36,694 nt of DNA from an uncultured Verrucomicrobia subdivision 3 bacterium (lineage in GTDB: Bacteria; Verrucomicrobiota; Verrucomicrobiia; Limisphaerales; UBA11358). The stretch spans positions 1-36,694 of the forward strand of contig CAITTG010000031.1 in NCBI GenBank assembly GCA_903895255.1, written 5' to 3'. Shown here piece by piece: positions 8,592 to 16,343 of this stretch; position 1 is the stretch's first letter; every line of letters begins with the position of its first letter. The position numbers and the translations under genes are program-made. The notes below the pieces were generated by a model. The model was not told where the DNA came from. It did no database searches and saw only the letters and a list, made by a program, of their open reading frames with translations.

Positions 8592-10022
8592 GTGAAGCCT
8601 TTCGCCAAGTCCTCCGGTGTGCGCTGGTGCCCTGGGCGATGGCTGCTGCCGTCACTCGGACTCGTCCTGTTGCTGTGGGGCTTCCGCCTGGACGCAGTGG
8701 CTGGGGAGTTGCCTGCCCGCATCAACCCGCGCGCGGTTTTGGTGGAATCCTTTGATGGTTGGGGAACTTCCCTCTGCTGGTGGGCGCATGTGCTCGGGGG
8801 TAATTCGAACCGGGAGGTTTACGCCGATGCCGCCTTCAAAGAACTCCGGCTCAATATTGTACGGTATAACATCGGCGGCGGCGAAAATCCGGAGCATCCC
8901 CGTTGGATGGAAACCCGGGCGCGCATGCCCGGATTTGAACCGCGGCCGGGCGTTTGGGACTGGTCGGCGGATGCCAACCAGCGCTGGTTCCTGCGGGCGG
9001 CCGTGGCCCGGGGCGCGAACCAGGTGGTGGCCTTTGCCAATTCGCCGCCGTACTGGATGACCGTCAGCGGCAGTGTCACCGGGTCGACCAACGGCTGGGA
9101 TGACAATCTCCGGATAGAAAGTGAGAGCGCCTTTGCCGAGTACCTGGTCACAGTGGTGCGCGAGTTGACGGTGCGGGACGGTGTGCATTTCAATTTACTC
9201 ACCCCGATGAATGAGCCGGCCGCCGGTTGGTGGAAGTATCACGGACGTCAGGAGGGCGACCACATGAGCCCGGCGCAGCAGCAACGCCTGATTCATCTTT
9301 TGTATCCTTTGCTGCGCAAAAATGGTCTGACCACCGGTCTGGAGGCGACGGAAGACAATGACGAGCGGAACGCCGTGAAGTCCCTGAAAGCTTACTCTGC
9401 CGAAGCCTGGCAGCAGCTCGGCTGGCTGGCATCGCACAGTTATTCCGCCAACGCGCCCGGGGAGCTGCGTGAGGTGGCCGCCGCCGCGCACAAACCGTTG
9501 TGGATTTCCGAGTATGGCGATGGCGAGCGGGATGGCCTGACCCTGGCCCGCCGCATTCGCGATGACCTCGCTCAAACCCACGCGCGCGCCTGGATTTACT
9601 GGCAGTTTGCGGAGCCGGATAGCAACTGGGGCCTGGTGCAATATCACCGGGGCATCCCCAATCCACCATTCACTTACAGCCGGAAGTTTTACGTACTGGC
9701 GCAGTTCACTCATTTCATCCGGCCGGGGGATCAACTGATCGAGGCGGGCGATCCGGATTCCCTCGCCGCCTACAACCCGCAAACCCACCGGCTCGTGCTT
9801 GTTTGTGTGAACGACCACGCGGACCCCTGCGCCAAGACCTTTGATCTGGGAGCGTTTAGCGTCGTCAACACGCCGGCCAATGGTCAACGGACCTCGGCCG
9901 GCGAAGACCTGGCCGACCTGCCGCCGGTGGCGGTTCGCCAACAGCAATTAACGCTTTCATTGCCCGCCAAATCGGTCACCACGCGGGTGATCGAGGGCGT
10001 GACCTCGCTGCCCGCCCAATAA
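8592..10022 (+). CDS. Secreted GH30-family glycoside hydrolase
   Basis: This is a probable extracytoplasmic retaining glycosidase of family GH30 (COG5520-like), perhaps an endo-beta-1,6-galactanase or related enzyme. With the GTG start at 8592 there is a clear signal peptide: a basic N-terminus, the hydrophobic core WLLPSLGLVLLLWGF, and cleavage near AVAG. The start of the barrel reads ESFDGWGTSLCWWAHVLGG, with LRLNIVRYNIGGGE as a further family signature. The acid/base candidate is E208 in LLTPMNEPA and the nucleophile candidate is E307 in PLWISEYGDG. A C-terminal beta-sandwich (~385-476) is typical of GH30. The gene starts 4 bases after prfC, so it is likely cotranscribed with it although the functions are unrelated. 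Alternative starts further upstream would overlap prfC and would not place the hydrophobic core correctly. Substrate assignment is uncertain. Confidence 0.85.
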   Translation: MKPFAKSSGVRWCPGRWLLPSLGLVLLLWGFRLDAVAGELPARINPRAVLVESFDGWGTSLCWWAHVLGGNSNREVYADAAFKELRLNIVRYNIGGGENPEHPRWMETRARMPGFEPRPGVWDWSADANQRWFLRAAVARGANQVVAFANSPPYWMTVSGSVTGSTNGWDDNLRIESESAFAEYLVTVVRELTVRDGVHFNLLTPMNEPAAGWWKYHGRQEGDHMSPAQQQRLIHLLYPLLRKNGLTTGLEATEDNDERNAVKSLKAYSAEAWQQLGWLASHSYSANAPGELREVAAAAHKPLWISEYGDGERDGLTLARRIRDDLAQTHARAWIYWQFAEPDSNWGLVQYHRGIPNPPFTYSRKFYVLAQFTHFIRPGDQLIEAGDPDSLAAYNPQTHRLVLVCVNDHADPCAKTFDLGAFSVVNTPANGQRTSAGEDLADLPPVAVRQQQLTLSLPAKSVTTRVIEGVTSLPAQ

Positions 10023-10026
10023 TTTT

Positions 10027-11937
10027 ATGTCCAACTTGATTGCTGCCACCGACATTGTCGTTCGTTACAATGACCGGACCGTTATTGACAAAGCCACCCT
10101 CGGCATCCAGGAGGGCGACCGCATCGGCCTCGTGGGTCGCAATGGCTGCGGCAAGACCACCTTCCTGAAAATTCTTGCCGGCCTGCAGCATCCGGACAGC
10201 GGGGAGGTGAACAGCCGGCGTGATCTGGTGGTGAGTTATCTGCCGCAGGATTTCATGCTGGATGAGACGAAGAATGTTTATGATAACATTCGCGATGGCG
10301 CGTCGCACGTGTTGAAACTGATCGCCGAGTTTGAATCCCTCCCGCACGACTCCAAGCGCCATGATCAGTTGGAGGACCGCATTCATGCACTGGATGGCTG
10401 GACGGTGGACCGGCGCATCGAAATCGCCATGGATCACTTGAACTGTCCGGCGGCGGATCGCGACATCAAATCGCTCTCCGGGGGTGAAAAGCGCCGCGTG
10501 GCCATGTGCCGGGCGATTGTCTCCCAGCCCGATTTCCTGATGCTTGACGAGCCCACGAACCATCTGGACCCGGAATCCATCGAGTGGGTGGCGGAATTCC
10601 TGGAAAATTTCGGCGGTACCTTTCTAGTCATCACACACGACCGCTACTTCCTGGACCGGGTGGCCTCGACGATTCTGGAGCTCTACGACGGCAAGTTTTA
10701 CTCGCACGCCGGCAATTACACCGATTACCTGCTCGCCAAGGCCGAGCGCCAGGAGGCGGATGCCACCGTGGAGCACAAGCGCCAGATGTTTCTGAAAAAG
10801 GAACTCGCCTGGGTGCGCCAGGGCCCCCGCGCGCAGCGCAGCAAGCAGAAGGATCGTTTCGAGCGTTACTACGAAACTGCCGCGCAGAGCGGTCCGATGG
10901 TCGAGGAGGACGTGGAACTGGTCATCCCCCCGCCGCCCCAGCTGGGCAACCGCACGATTGAGGTGAGCAACCTGGGCATGACGATTGCCGGCAAGCGGCT
11001 GTTCAGCGGGTTCAATTACACGTTTGAAAACGGCCATCGCATCGGCGTGTGCGGCCGCAACGGTTTGGGCAAATCCACCTTGCTGAAAATCATCATCGGC
11101 CAGTTGCAACCCACCGAAGGCAGCTTGAAAACCGGGCAGCTCACGAACTTCAACTACGTGGACCAGGGCCGCCTGCAGCTCAACGAAAACCGCACCGTCC
11201 TCGACGAGGTGGCCGACGGCACGGAATTCGTGCAATGGGGCGATGCCAAAATCTCGGTGCGCTCCTATCTGAAACGCTTTCTCTTCTCCGATGACCGCAT
11301 CACGACCCTCGTGAAGAAGCTCTCCGGCGGCGAACGCAGCCGGCTTCTGCTCGCGCGCATTTTGAAATGCGGTGGCAATTTCCTGATCCTGGACGAGCCC
11401 ACCAACGATCTGGACCTGCCCACGTTGCGCGTGCTGGAGGAGGCCTTGATCGCCTTCCCGGGGGTCGTTTGTGTGGTGAGCCATGACCGCTATTTTCTGA
11501 ACCGCGTTTGCACCGATATTCTGGCCTTTGAAGGCGATGGCAAAATCGCCCACAGCGTCGGCGACTACGATTACTATCTGGAAAAGAAAAAGAAGACGGC
11601 CGACCTGGCGGCCAAAGCCGAGGCTGCGGTGGTAGCCCTGAACAAGGCCGCCGCCGCCAAAGCCGAGGCCGCTGCCAAGCCGGCGCCCGTGAAGACGCGC
11701 AAACTGTCCTTCAAGGAAACCCAGGAGTTGGCCGGCATGGAGGCGAAGATTCACGAAGTCGAGGCCGAGATTGCGCGCATCGAAGGTCTGTTTGCCACGC
11801 CTGATTTCCATCGCAATCACGCCGCGCAAAGCAAGCAACTGGTGGTGGATTTGGAAAAGCACCGTGAAAACCTCACCCATTTATTTGCCCGCTGGGAGGA
11901 GTTGGAAGCGTTAAAGGTGGCGGTGGAAAAAGTTTAA
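10027..11937 (+). CDS. ABC-F family ATPase (Uup/YheS-like)
   Basis: This is a soluble duplicated ABC ATPase of the ABC-F class, which acts on ribosomes (translation factor or antibiotic protection) rather than in transport. The first ABC unit has Walker A GRNGCGKTTF, signature LSGGEKRR and Walker B FLMLDEPTNHLD. The second has GRNGLGKSTL, LSGGERSR and LILDEPTNDLD. The inter-domain linker contains ELAWVRQGPRAQRSKQKDR, a segment I associate with Uup. The Ala/Lys-rich tail from ~520 and the final ~80 residues (ETQELAGMEAKIHEVEAEI...) form a predicted coiled coil like the Uup C-terminal domain. There are no transmembrane segments. The ATG at 10027 is 4 bases after the GH30 stop. The 636 residues match the family. 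Which ABC-F subgroup it belongs to would need a phylogeny. Confidence 0.93.
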   Translation: MSNLIAATDIVVRYNDRTVIDKATLGIQEGDRIGLVGRNGCGKTTFLKILAGLQHPDSGEVNSRRDLVVSYLPQDFMLDETKNVYDNIRDGASHVLKLIAEFESLPHDSKRHDQLEDRIHALDGWTVDRRIEIAMDHLNCPAADRDIKSLSGGEKRRVAMCRAIVSQPDFLMLDEPTNHLDPESIEWVAEFLENFGGTFLVITHDRYFLDRVASTILELYDGKFYSHAGNYTDYLLAKAERQEADATVEHKRQMFLKKELAWVRQGPRAQRSKQKDRFERYYETAAQSGPMVEEDVELVIPPPPQLGNRTIEVSNLGMTIAGKRLFSGFNYTFENGHRIGVCGRNGLGKSTLLKIIIGQLQPTEGSLKTGQLTNFNYVDQGRLQLNENRTVLDEVADGTEFVQWGDAKISVRSYLKRFLFSDDRITTLVKKLSGGERSRLLLARILKCGGNFLILDEPTNDLDLPTLRVLEEALIAFPGVVCVVSHDRYFLNRVCTDILAFEGDGKIAHSVGDYDYYLEKKKKTADLAAKAEAAVVALNKAAAAKAEAAAKPAPVKTRKLSFKETQELAGMEAKIHEVEAEIARIEGLFATPDFHRNHAAQSKQLVVDLEKHRENLTHLFARWEELEALKVAVEKV

Positions 11938-11941
11938 GCAA

Positions 11942-12124
11942 ATGGCACGTCGTGTGTTTGAAAAAGAAGTTCAGGAACAGCCGCCAGGTTCGCGCGCGAA
12001 GCTGGTGGGGGCATGGGATAAAGAAATCGAGCGGCGGGTGGCACGGATTCAATCTGGTTTGGAGAAGGGAATTCCCGCCAGCCAGGTTCTCGCCGGAAAT
12101 GGCCTTGCGAGAACCCGAAAGTAG
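11942..12124 (+). CDS. Short addiction-module-component-like protein, possibly decayed
   Basis: A 60-residue product starts 4 bases after the ABC-F stop. Its middle, SRAKLVGAWDKEIERRVARI, followed by QSGLEKGIPASQVLA, resembles the C-terminal part of the 'putative addiction module component' antitoxins (TIGR02574), which usually read E-I-E-R-R...SG...IP..EV. The N-terminal helix that normally has the LPPEER-AELAERLL pattern is short here: QEQPPGSRAKLV runs straight into AWDKE, as if ~15 residues were deleted. No RelE-type toxin follows. It could be a degraded antitoxin, an orphan regulator or a chance ORF. The tight spacing to the preceding gene supports translation. Confidence 0.5.
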   Translation: MARRVFEKEVQEQPPGSRAKLVGAWDKEIERRVARIQSGLEKGIPASQVLAGNGLARTRK

Positions 12125-12139
12125 GCATAGTTTTTGACC

Positions 12140-12361
12140 ATGAGTTATCGGACTGTTGAAGTGGAAATTGACCACGGGCATGTTCTGCCGAAAGGCGCGG
12201 AAACCCTGCCCGATCAAGCCTCCGGTCTGCTCACCATCCTCGCACCGGCAACGACATCCGAGCCTCGCCCCATCGGTTTGGCCCGGGGGCAATTCACGGT
12301 GCCGGAGGACTTTAATACCCCGCTTCCGGAGGACATTTTGCAAACGTTTGAAGGCAAATAA
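12140..12361 (+). CDS. DUF2281/VapB-like antitoxin without a toxin partner
   Basis: This is a small protein of ~73 residues from the ATG at 12140. The C-terminal segment PIGLARGQFTVPEDFNTPLP, then EDILQTFEGK, closely matches the tail of small antitoxins that pair with PIN-domain (VapC) toxins: a GLAKGKF...DDFD.PLPDDIL...F pattern that docks into the toxin active site. The N-terminal half (VEVEIDHGHVLPKGAETLPD) matches the usual AbrB/DUF2281-like strand region. In intact systems the PIN toxin gene overlaps or follows directly. Here the next 150 bases contain only a palindromic element and no PIN-like reading frame. It is therefore an orphan antitoxin or relic. It sits 15 bases after another antitoxin-like gene. 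Confidence 0.65.
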   Translation: MSYRTVEVEIDHGHVLPKGAETLPDQASGLLTILAPATTSEPRPIGLARGQFTVPEDFNTPLPEDILQTFEGK

Positions 12362-12420
12362 AGCCAGGGATGTTGGGTCAATTTGCGCAGGCCGGCTTTC
12401 GACGCGGAGCGACATCTGAC

Positions 12421-12490
12421 AATAGCCCGGCGTTTCAACGCCGGGTTAGGTCCGGAAAACCTACGAGTCCCGAAGGGACGGCTGAAATCC
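12421..12490. repeat. Dispersed palindromic element (two hairpins)
   Basis: Two perfect inverted repeats lie side by side. The first is CCCGGCGTT-TC-AACGCCGGG (12426-12445, 9-bp arms). The second is GTCCC-GAA-GGGAC (12467-12479, 5-bp arms). They are followed by GGCTGAAATCCG. They sit between two convergent genes (stops at 12361 and 12512). The combination resembles REP-type elements often seen between genes in Verrucomicrobia and Planctomycetes genomes (from memory, not searched). It could also act as a bidirectional transcription terminator, but there is no T-tract directly after either stem. Confidence 0.65.
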
Positions 12491-12511
12491 GTTTAAACAA
12501 AATCCGTTGCC

Positions 12512-12799
12512 CTACAACCACCCATATCTACACCGCTCGCTGTGCTCTCGTCGCCAAAAGCACCACAGGCACACCAGGCACACCGGCCAAAGCGCGATGC
12601 ACGCCAGCGCAAGCCGCCAGTCGCCATCCCACAGGCAAATCCCGGCGGCGACCGGCAACGCCAGCAGACCCATCCAAGCATGGCACCAAACGCCAAACAT
12701 GGCCACCATTACCGGCAGCAGCACCACCGAATGCCACAGCAGCGACCATAACCCGGCTATGGCCGCTTTGCCTTTGGCGTTGGCGGAGGTGTCAGTCAT
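12512..12799 (-). CDS. Small membrane protein of unknown function
   Basis: The 95-residue product starts at MTDTSANAKGK. The body is strongly hydrophobic, with probably three membrane segments: LWHSVVLLPVMVAMFGVW, WMGLLALPVAAGICLW and LALACIALWPVCLVCLWCFW. It ends in a basic tail RREHSERCRYGWL. I chose the ATG at 12797-12799 because the extra N-terminal residues available upstream lie inside the DUF6429 gene and look like out-of-frame translation (Arg/Pro/Ser-rich). The ATG lies within the last codons of the upstream DUF6429 gene (overlapping ATGACTGA), so the two are probably translationally coupled. I do not recognise a family. The Cys and Trp content is high, and function cannot be inferred. 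Confidence 0.7.
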   Translation of the reverse strand: MTDTSANAKGKAAIAGLWSLLWHSVVLLPVMVAMFGVWCHAWMGLLALPVAAGICLWDGDWRLALACIALWPVCLVCLWCFWRREHSERCRYGWL

Positions 12800-13031
12800 T
12801 CCCGCCAAAGTGTTTGCCAAACAACGCCTCGGACAGCTCCCTGCCCTTGGGGGTAAGCGCCACGGACTTGGCCTTGCCCACCGGGTCGGAGATGTACCCG
12901 GCCTCATGCAGGCGGTTTAAGGTGTCCCAATCGTATCCCTTCCAGGAACGGGCGCCCCATTGGTCGCTCGAGGTCGTCAAAAACATCAGGGCGAGCGTCA
13001 TCTCGTCCACCTTTTCCTGATTGTAATCCAT
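12792..13031 (-). CDS. DUF6429 family protein
   Basis: This 79-residue soluble protein matches a small conserved family, DUF6429, as I remember it. The start MDYNQEKVDEMTLALMFLT is followed by WKGYDWDTLNRLHEAGYISDP, KAKSVALTPKG, and a C-terminal LFGKHFGG. The WD..NRLHE.G.I.D...KAKSV.LT..G layout is winged-helix-like, and these proteins often look like small DNA-binding or HTH-type domains, but no role is established that I know of. The ATG at 13029-13031 is preceded by GTTGCCCC without a Shine-Dalgarno motif. It overlaps the start of a membrane-protein gene downstream, so the pair probably forms a unit. Confidence 0.8.
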   Translation of the reverse strand: MDYNQEKVDEMTLALMFLTTSSDQWGARSWKGYDWDTLNRLHEAGYISDPVGKAKSVALTPKGRELSEALFGKHFGGND

Positions 13032-13123
13032 GGGGCAACTCTAACCCCGGGCCTTTGGAATCGCAAGCCGCCGAACCGTGTCCGACGGTGGTTTGCCCCT
13101 CAAAAAAATATTTTAACTATTTT

Positions 13124-13152
13124 GGACCCTGGACAGCGGATGTCCAGGGTCC
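13124..13152. repeat. Perfect 12-bp inverted repeat (hairpin)
   Basis: GGACCCTGGACA (13124-13135), loop GCGGA, TGTCCAGGGTCC (13141-13152). It lies between the divergent DUF6429 and ACD genes, 93 bases upstream of the former's start and 358 bases upstream of the latter. An A/T-rich run (CAAAAAAATATTTTAACTATTTT) lies on its left, so read leftward the stem is followed by a T-rich stretch, while rightward it is followed by CCCGC. Its position upstream of both genes argues against a simple terminator for either. It may be a dispersed palindrome or a leader structure. Confidence 0.7.
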
Positions 13153-13509
13153 CCCGCTAAACTCGTGCGTGATGAATGTCATACTGACAACCATTGCCGG
13201 CCGCCCGGTCAACCACCAGGCGTTATCCCGCCACGCCCGCGCCCGCCGTGGAACCCGCCCGCCCTCTGGAACAATCCTCAAGTTTCCAGTTCTTTTTCCC
13301 CCCCTCCCCGCCCGGGCCTGCCCCTTGCGAACTGCGCAAGTTGCTGTAAAAGAAAGATTTAACAAATTAACCAAATAACCCATGCCCCTCCAACCCCAAC
13401 CGCTCCCGTCGGACCCAATCCATCCGGACAAGATTTGGTTGGGGTTTGCCAATCGGGGGGAAGTCAGGCCACTGTTACAGTGTCAGTGTAGTTCCATATT
13501 CAAGATTAA
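13153..13509 (+). other. Long leader region of the ACD-PFOR operon
   Basis: About 357 bases without a convincing gene. It holds a C-rich low-complexity stretch (13230-13325), a CTTGCG-AACTG-CGCAAG inverted repeat (13324-13340), an A/T-rich segment (13345-13378) and the CACTGTTACAGTG palindrome described separately. No riboswitch class was recognised. Reading frames here are proline/arginine-rich and look non-coding. Confidence 0.4.
13470..13482. promoter_or_regulatory. Candidate operator: perfect palindrome before the ACD gene
   Basis: CACTGT-T-ACAGTG is a perfect 13-base palindrome ending 27 bases before the ATG at 13510. It is followed by a CAGTG half-repeat (13484-13488) and a CATATT that could be a -10 element. 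The position suits a regulator site overlapping a promoter. It does not match the FNR, CRP or Rex consensus sequences I know. The call rests only on symmetry and position. Confidence 0.35.
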
Positions 13510-16341
13510 ATGACATTAACTGAGACTATGACGACCACCTTAAGTTCCCCTGAGAAAGCTGCCTCTGCCGCGAAATCACCGGCCGCCTCCCGATCCCAAC
13601 CGATTACCGGCGACAAACTTGAGTCCGCCCACGACATTCTGCACCAGACACGCCGCCGTCCGCTGGACCCGATTTTCTCCCCGAAAAGCATCGCCATCAT
13701 CGGGGCGACCGAAACGTTGAACAGTGTGGGCCGGACGATTCTGGAAAATCTCCAAAAAGGCGGGTTTCCGGGGGAATTGTACCCGGTGAACCCCAAGCGC
13801 CCCACTGTGCTGGGCCTCAAGGCGTATCCCAGCATCAAGGAAGTGCCCGGTACGCCGGACTTGGTGGTGATTATCACCCCGCCCGCCACGGTGCCCGGAA
13901 TTGTGCATGATTGCGTGGATAAAGGCGTCCCGGGGGCCATTATTATTACGGCTGGTTTCAAGGAAATTGGCGCGCCGGGCGTGGAATTGGAACGCCAGAT
14001 CATGGCGGAGGCCAATCGCGGCGGCATGCGCATCGTCGGCCCGAACTGTCTGGGCGTGATGGCCCCGCACGGGAAGTTGAACGCCACCTTCGCGGCCGAC
14101 ATGGCCCGGCCCGGCAGCGTGGCCTTCATTAGTCAGAGCGGCGCCCTCTGCACGGCGGTGCTCGACTGGAGCTTGCGCGAAAACGTCGGGTTCAGCGCAT
14201 TCGTCTCCCTGGGCTCCATGCTGGACGTGGGCTGGGGCGATCTGATTTATCATCTGGGCGACGATCCGAACACCCGGAGCATCGTGATTTACATGGAATC
14301 CATTGGGGACGCCCGGGCCTTCCTCTCCGCCGCGCGTGAAGTGGCGTTAACCAAGCCGATTATCGTTATCAAACCCGGCCGCACCGCCGCCGCCGCCAAG
14401 GCCGCCGCCTCGCATACCGGTTCCCTCACCGGCAGTGATGAGGTGCTCCAGGCCGCTTTCCAGCGCGTGGGCGTGCTCCGCGTGGATGCCATCTCCGAAC
14501 TGTTCGACATGGCGGAAGTCCTCTCCAAACAACCGCGTCCGAAAGGCCCAAACCTGACCATCGTCACCAATGCGGGCGGACCCAGTGTGATCGCAACCGA
14601 CATGCTGATCACCAGCGGCGCGCAACTGGCGGAACTCACACCGGAAACCATGGCGGCTTTCAACCTGATTCTGCCGCCCACGTGGAGCCATAACAATCCA
14701 GTGGACATCATCGGGGACGCGAAACCCGAGCTCTACGCCAAAGCCGTTGAAATCGCGGCCAAGGACCCGAACACCGACGGTTTGCTGGTCATTCTCACGC
14801 CGCAGGCCATGACGGACCCGGTGGCCACCGCCGAGCAACTCAAGCCCTTCGCCCACATTGAGGGCAAGCCGATCATCGCAAGCTGGATGGGGGCCGGCCA
14901 GGTGGAAAAAGGCGAAGACATTCTGAATGCGGCGAACATTCCGACTTTCAAGTACCCCGACCGCGCGGCCCGGGCCTTCTATTACATGTGGCGCTACAGT
15001 GAAAACCTGCGGGCGCTTTACGAGACCCCCGCCGCGCAGCCGGAATCCAACCGGGGGATTGATCGCGATAAAGCCGCCGCTCTCATCAACGGGGCCAAAG
15101 CAGCGGGCCGGACGATTTTGACCGAGTTTGAATCCAAGGAACTGCTGGCTGCCTACGGCATTCCCACCGTGGAAACGCACATTGCCCGCACGGAGTCCGA
15201 TGCGGTGAAGATCGCGGCCCGCCTGGGCTTTCCCGTCGTGCTTAAGTTGTTCTCTGAAACCATCACGCACAAGACGGACGTGGGCGGCGTGCAGTTGAAT
15301 CTCCGGACCGCCTCCGCCGTGCGCCAGGCTTGGGCGACCATCGAGGAATCCGTGACGAAGAAAGCCGGCAAGGAACATTTCCTCGGGGTGACGGTGCAAC
15401 CGATGATCAAACTCGAAGGTTATGAATTGATTGTGGGCAGCAGTGTGGATTCGCAATTTGGACCAGTGCTGCTCTTTGGCACCGGGGGCCAGTTGGTGGA
15501 GGTGTTCAAGGACCGCGCCTTGGCGTTGCCCCCGCTCAATGCCACGCTCGCCCGCCGCATGATGGAGCGCACCAAGATTTTCACGGCCCTGCAGGGGGTG
15601 CGCGGCCGGAAGTCCGCCAACATCGCGGAGCTCGAACAGTTGCTGGTGCGATTCAGCCAGCTCGTGGTGGAACAGCCGTGGATCGCGGAAATTGACATCA
15701 ACCCGTTGCTGGTTTCCTCCGAACGCATTTTCGCGCTGGATGCCCGCGTGGTGCTGCATGACTTAAAGACGCCCGAGGACAAGCTGCCCCGGCCCGCCAT
15801 CCGGCCGTACCCGGTCCAATACGTCTCGCCGTGGAAGCTTAAAAACAAAGCCCCTGTGGTCATCCGTCCGATTCGGCCCGAGGACGAACCCCTGATGGTA
15901 AAGTTTCACGAAACGCTGTCCGAGGAAACAGTGTATCACCGCTACTTCAGCGCGCTGAAACTCTCGCAACGCGTGGCGCACGAACGGTTGACCCGGATTT
16001 GCTTCAATGACTACGACCGGGAAATCGCCCTCGTGGTGGAGCACACCTCCCCGCGCTCCGAGGAACCCGCCATTCTGGGCGTGGGCCGCCTGAGCAAGCT
16101 GCACGGCACCAACGAGGCGGAATTCGCCCTGCTGGTCAGCGATGCCTGGCACGGCCTGGGACTCGGCGAAGAATTGTTGAAACGCCTGATTCAAATCGGC
16201 CGCGAGGAAAAACTGGACCGGATCGTCGGGCAGATTTTGGCCGACAACCAGGCGATGCAGCACATCTGTAAAAAAATTGGCTTTCAGGTGGAGTACAGCA
16301 AGGACAACCAAGGCTTCACGGCCGTTTACGTGATCAAATAA
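13510..16341 (+). CDS. ADP-forming acetyl/acyl-CoA synthetase fused to GNAT acetyltransferase
   Basis: This is a 943-residue fusion. Residues ~45-510 form the CoA-binding/ligase part (alpha-like: [62 protein letters not shown]). Residues ~515-750 form an ATP-grasp part (beta-like: [40 protein letters not shown]). Residues ~782-943 form a GNAT domain ([43 protein letters not shown]). The expected reaction is acetyl-CoA + ADP + Pi to acetate + ATP + CoA. The architecture is that of the PatZ/Pat protein acetyltransferases. However, H302 in SHTGS, the phosphohistidine position of ADP-forming synthetases, is present, whereas enterobacterial Pat has lost it to my knowledge. The ACD half may therefore be active. 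It precedes the pyruvate oxidoreductase gene by 2 bases, which strongly supports an energy-conserving acetate pathway. Confidence 0.9.
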   Translation: MTLTETMTTTLSSPEKAASAAKSPAASRSQPITGDKLESAHDILHQTRRRPLDPIFSPKSIAIIGATETLNSVGRTILENLQKGGFPGELYPVNPKRPTVLGLKAYPSIKEVPGTPDLVVIITPPATVPGIVHDCVDKGVPGAIIITAGFKEIGAPGVELERQIMAEANRGGMRIVGPNCLGVMAPHGKLNATFAADMARPGSVAFISQSGALCTAVLDWSLRENVGFSAFVSLGSMLDVGWGDLIYHLGDDPNTRSIVIYMESIGDARAFLSAAREVALTKPIIVIKPGRTAAAAKAAASHTGSLTGSDEVLQAAFQRVGVLRVDAISELFDMAEVLSKQPRPKGPNLTIVTNAGGPSVIATDMLITSGAQLAELTPETMAAFNLILPPTWSHNNPVDIIGDAKPELYAKAVEIAAKDPNTDGLLVILTPQAMTDPVATAEQLKPFAHIEGKPIIASWMGAGQVEKGEDILNAANIPTFKYPDRAARAFYYMWRYSENLRALYETPAAQPESNRGIDRDKAAALINGAKAAGRTILTEFESKELLAAYGIPTVETHIARTESDAVKIAARLGFPVVLKLFSETITHKTDVGGVQLNLRTASAVRQAWATIEESVTKKAGKEHFLGVTVQPMIKLEGYELIVGSSVDSQFGPVLLFGTGGQLVEVFKDRALALPPLNATLARRMMERTKIFTALQGVRGRKSANIAELEQLLVRFSQLVVEQPWIAEIDINPLLVSSERIFALDARVVLHDLKTPEDKLPRPAIRPYPVQYVSPWKLKNKAPVVIRPIRPEDEPLMVKFHETLSEETVYHRYFSALKLSQRVAHERLTRICFNDYDREIALVVEHTSPRSEEPAILGVGRLSKLHGTNEAEFALLVSDAWHGLGLGEELLKRLIQIGREEKLDRIVGQILADNQAMQHICKKIGFQVEYSKDNQGFTAVYVIK

Positions 16342-16343
16342 TT

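Noticed and set aside
6920..8725. A 601-residue minus-strand open frame opposite prfC
   Set aside because: Its composition is Gly/His/Arg-rich with no family motif, and it is fully overlapped by a well-supported RF3 gene.
13055..13378. Possible small gene in the ACD leader
   Set aside because: The frame is proline/arginine-rich, crosses the hairpin and has no similarity I recognise.
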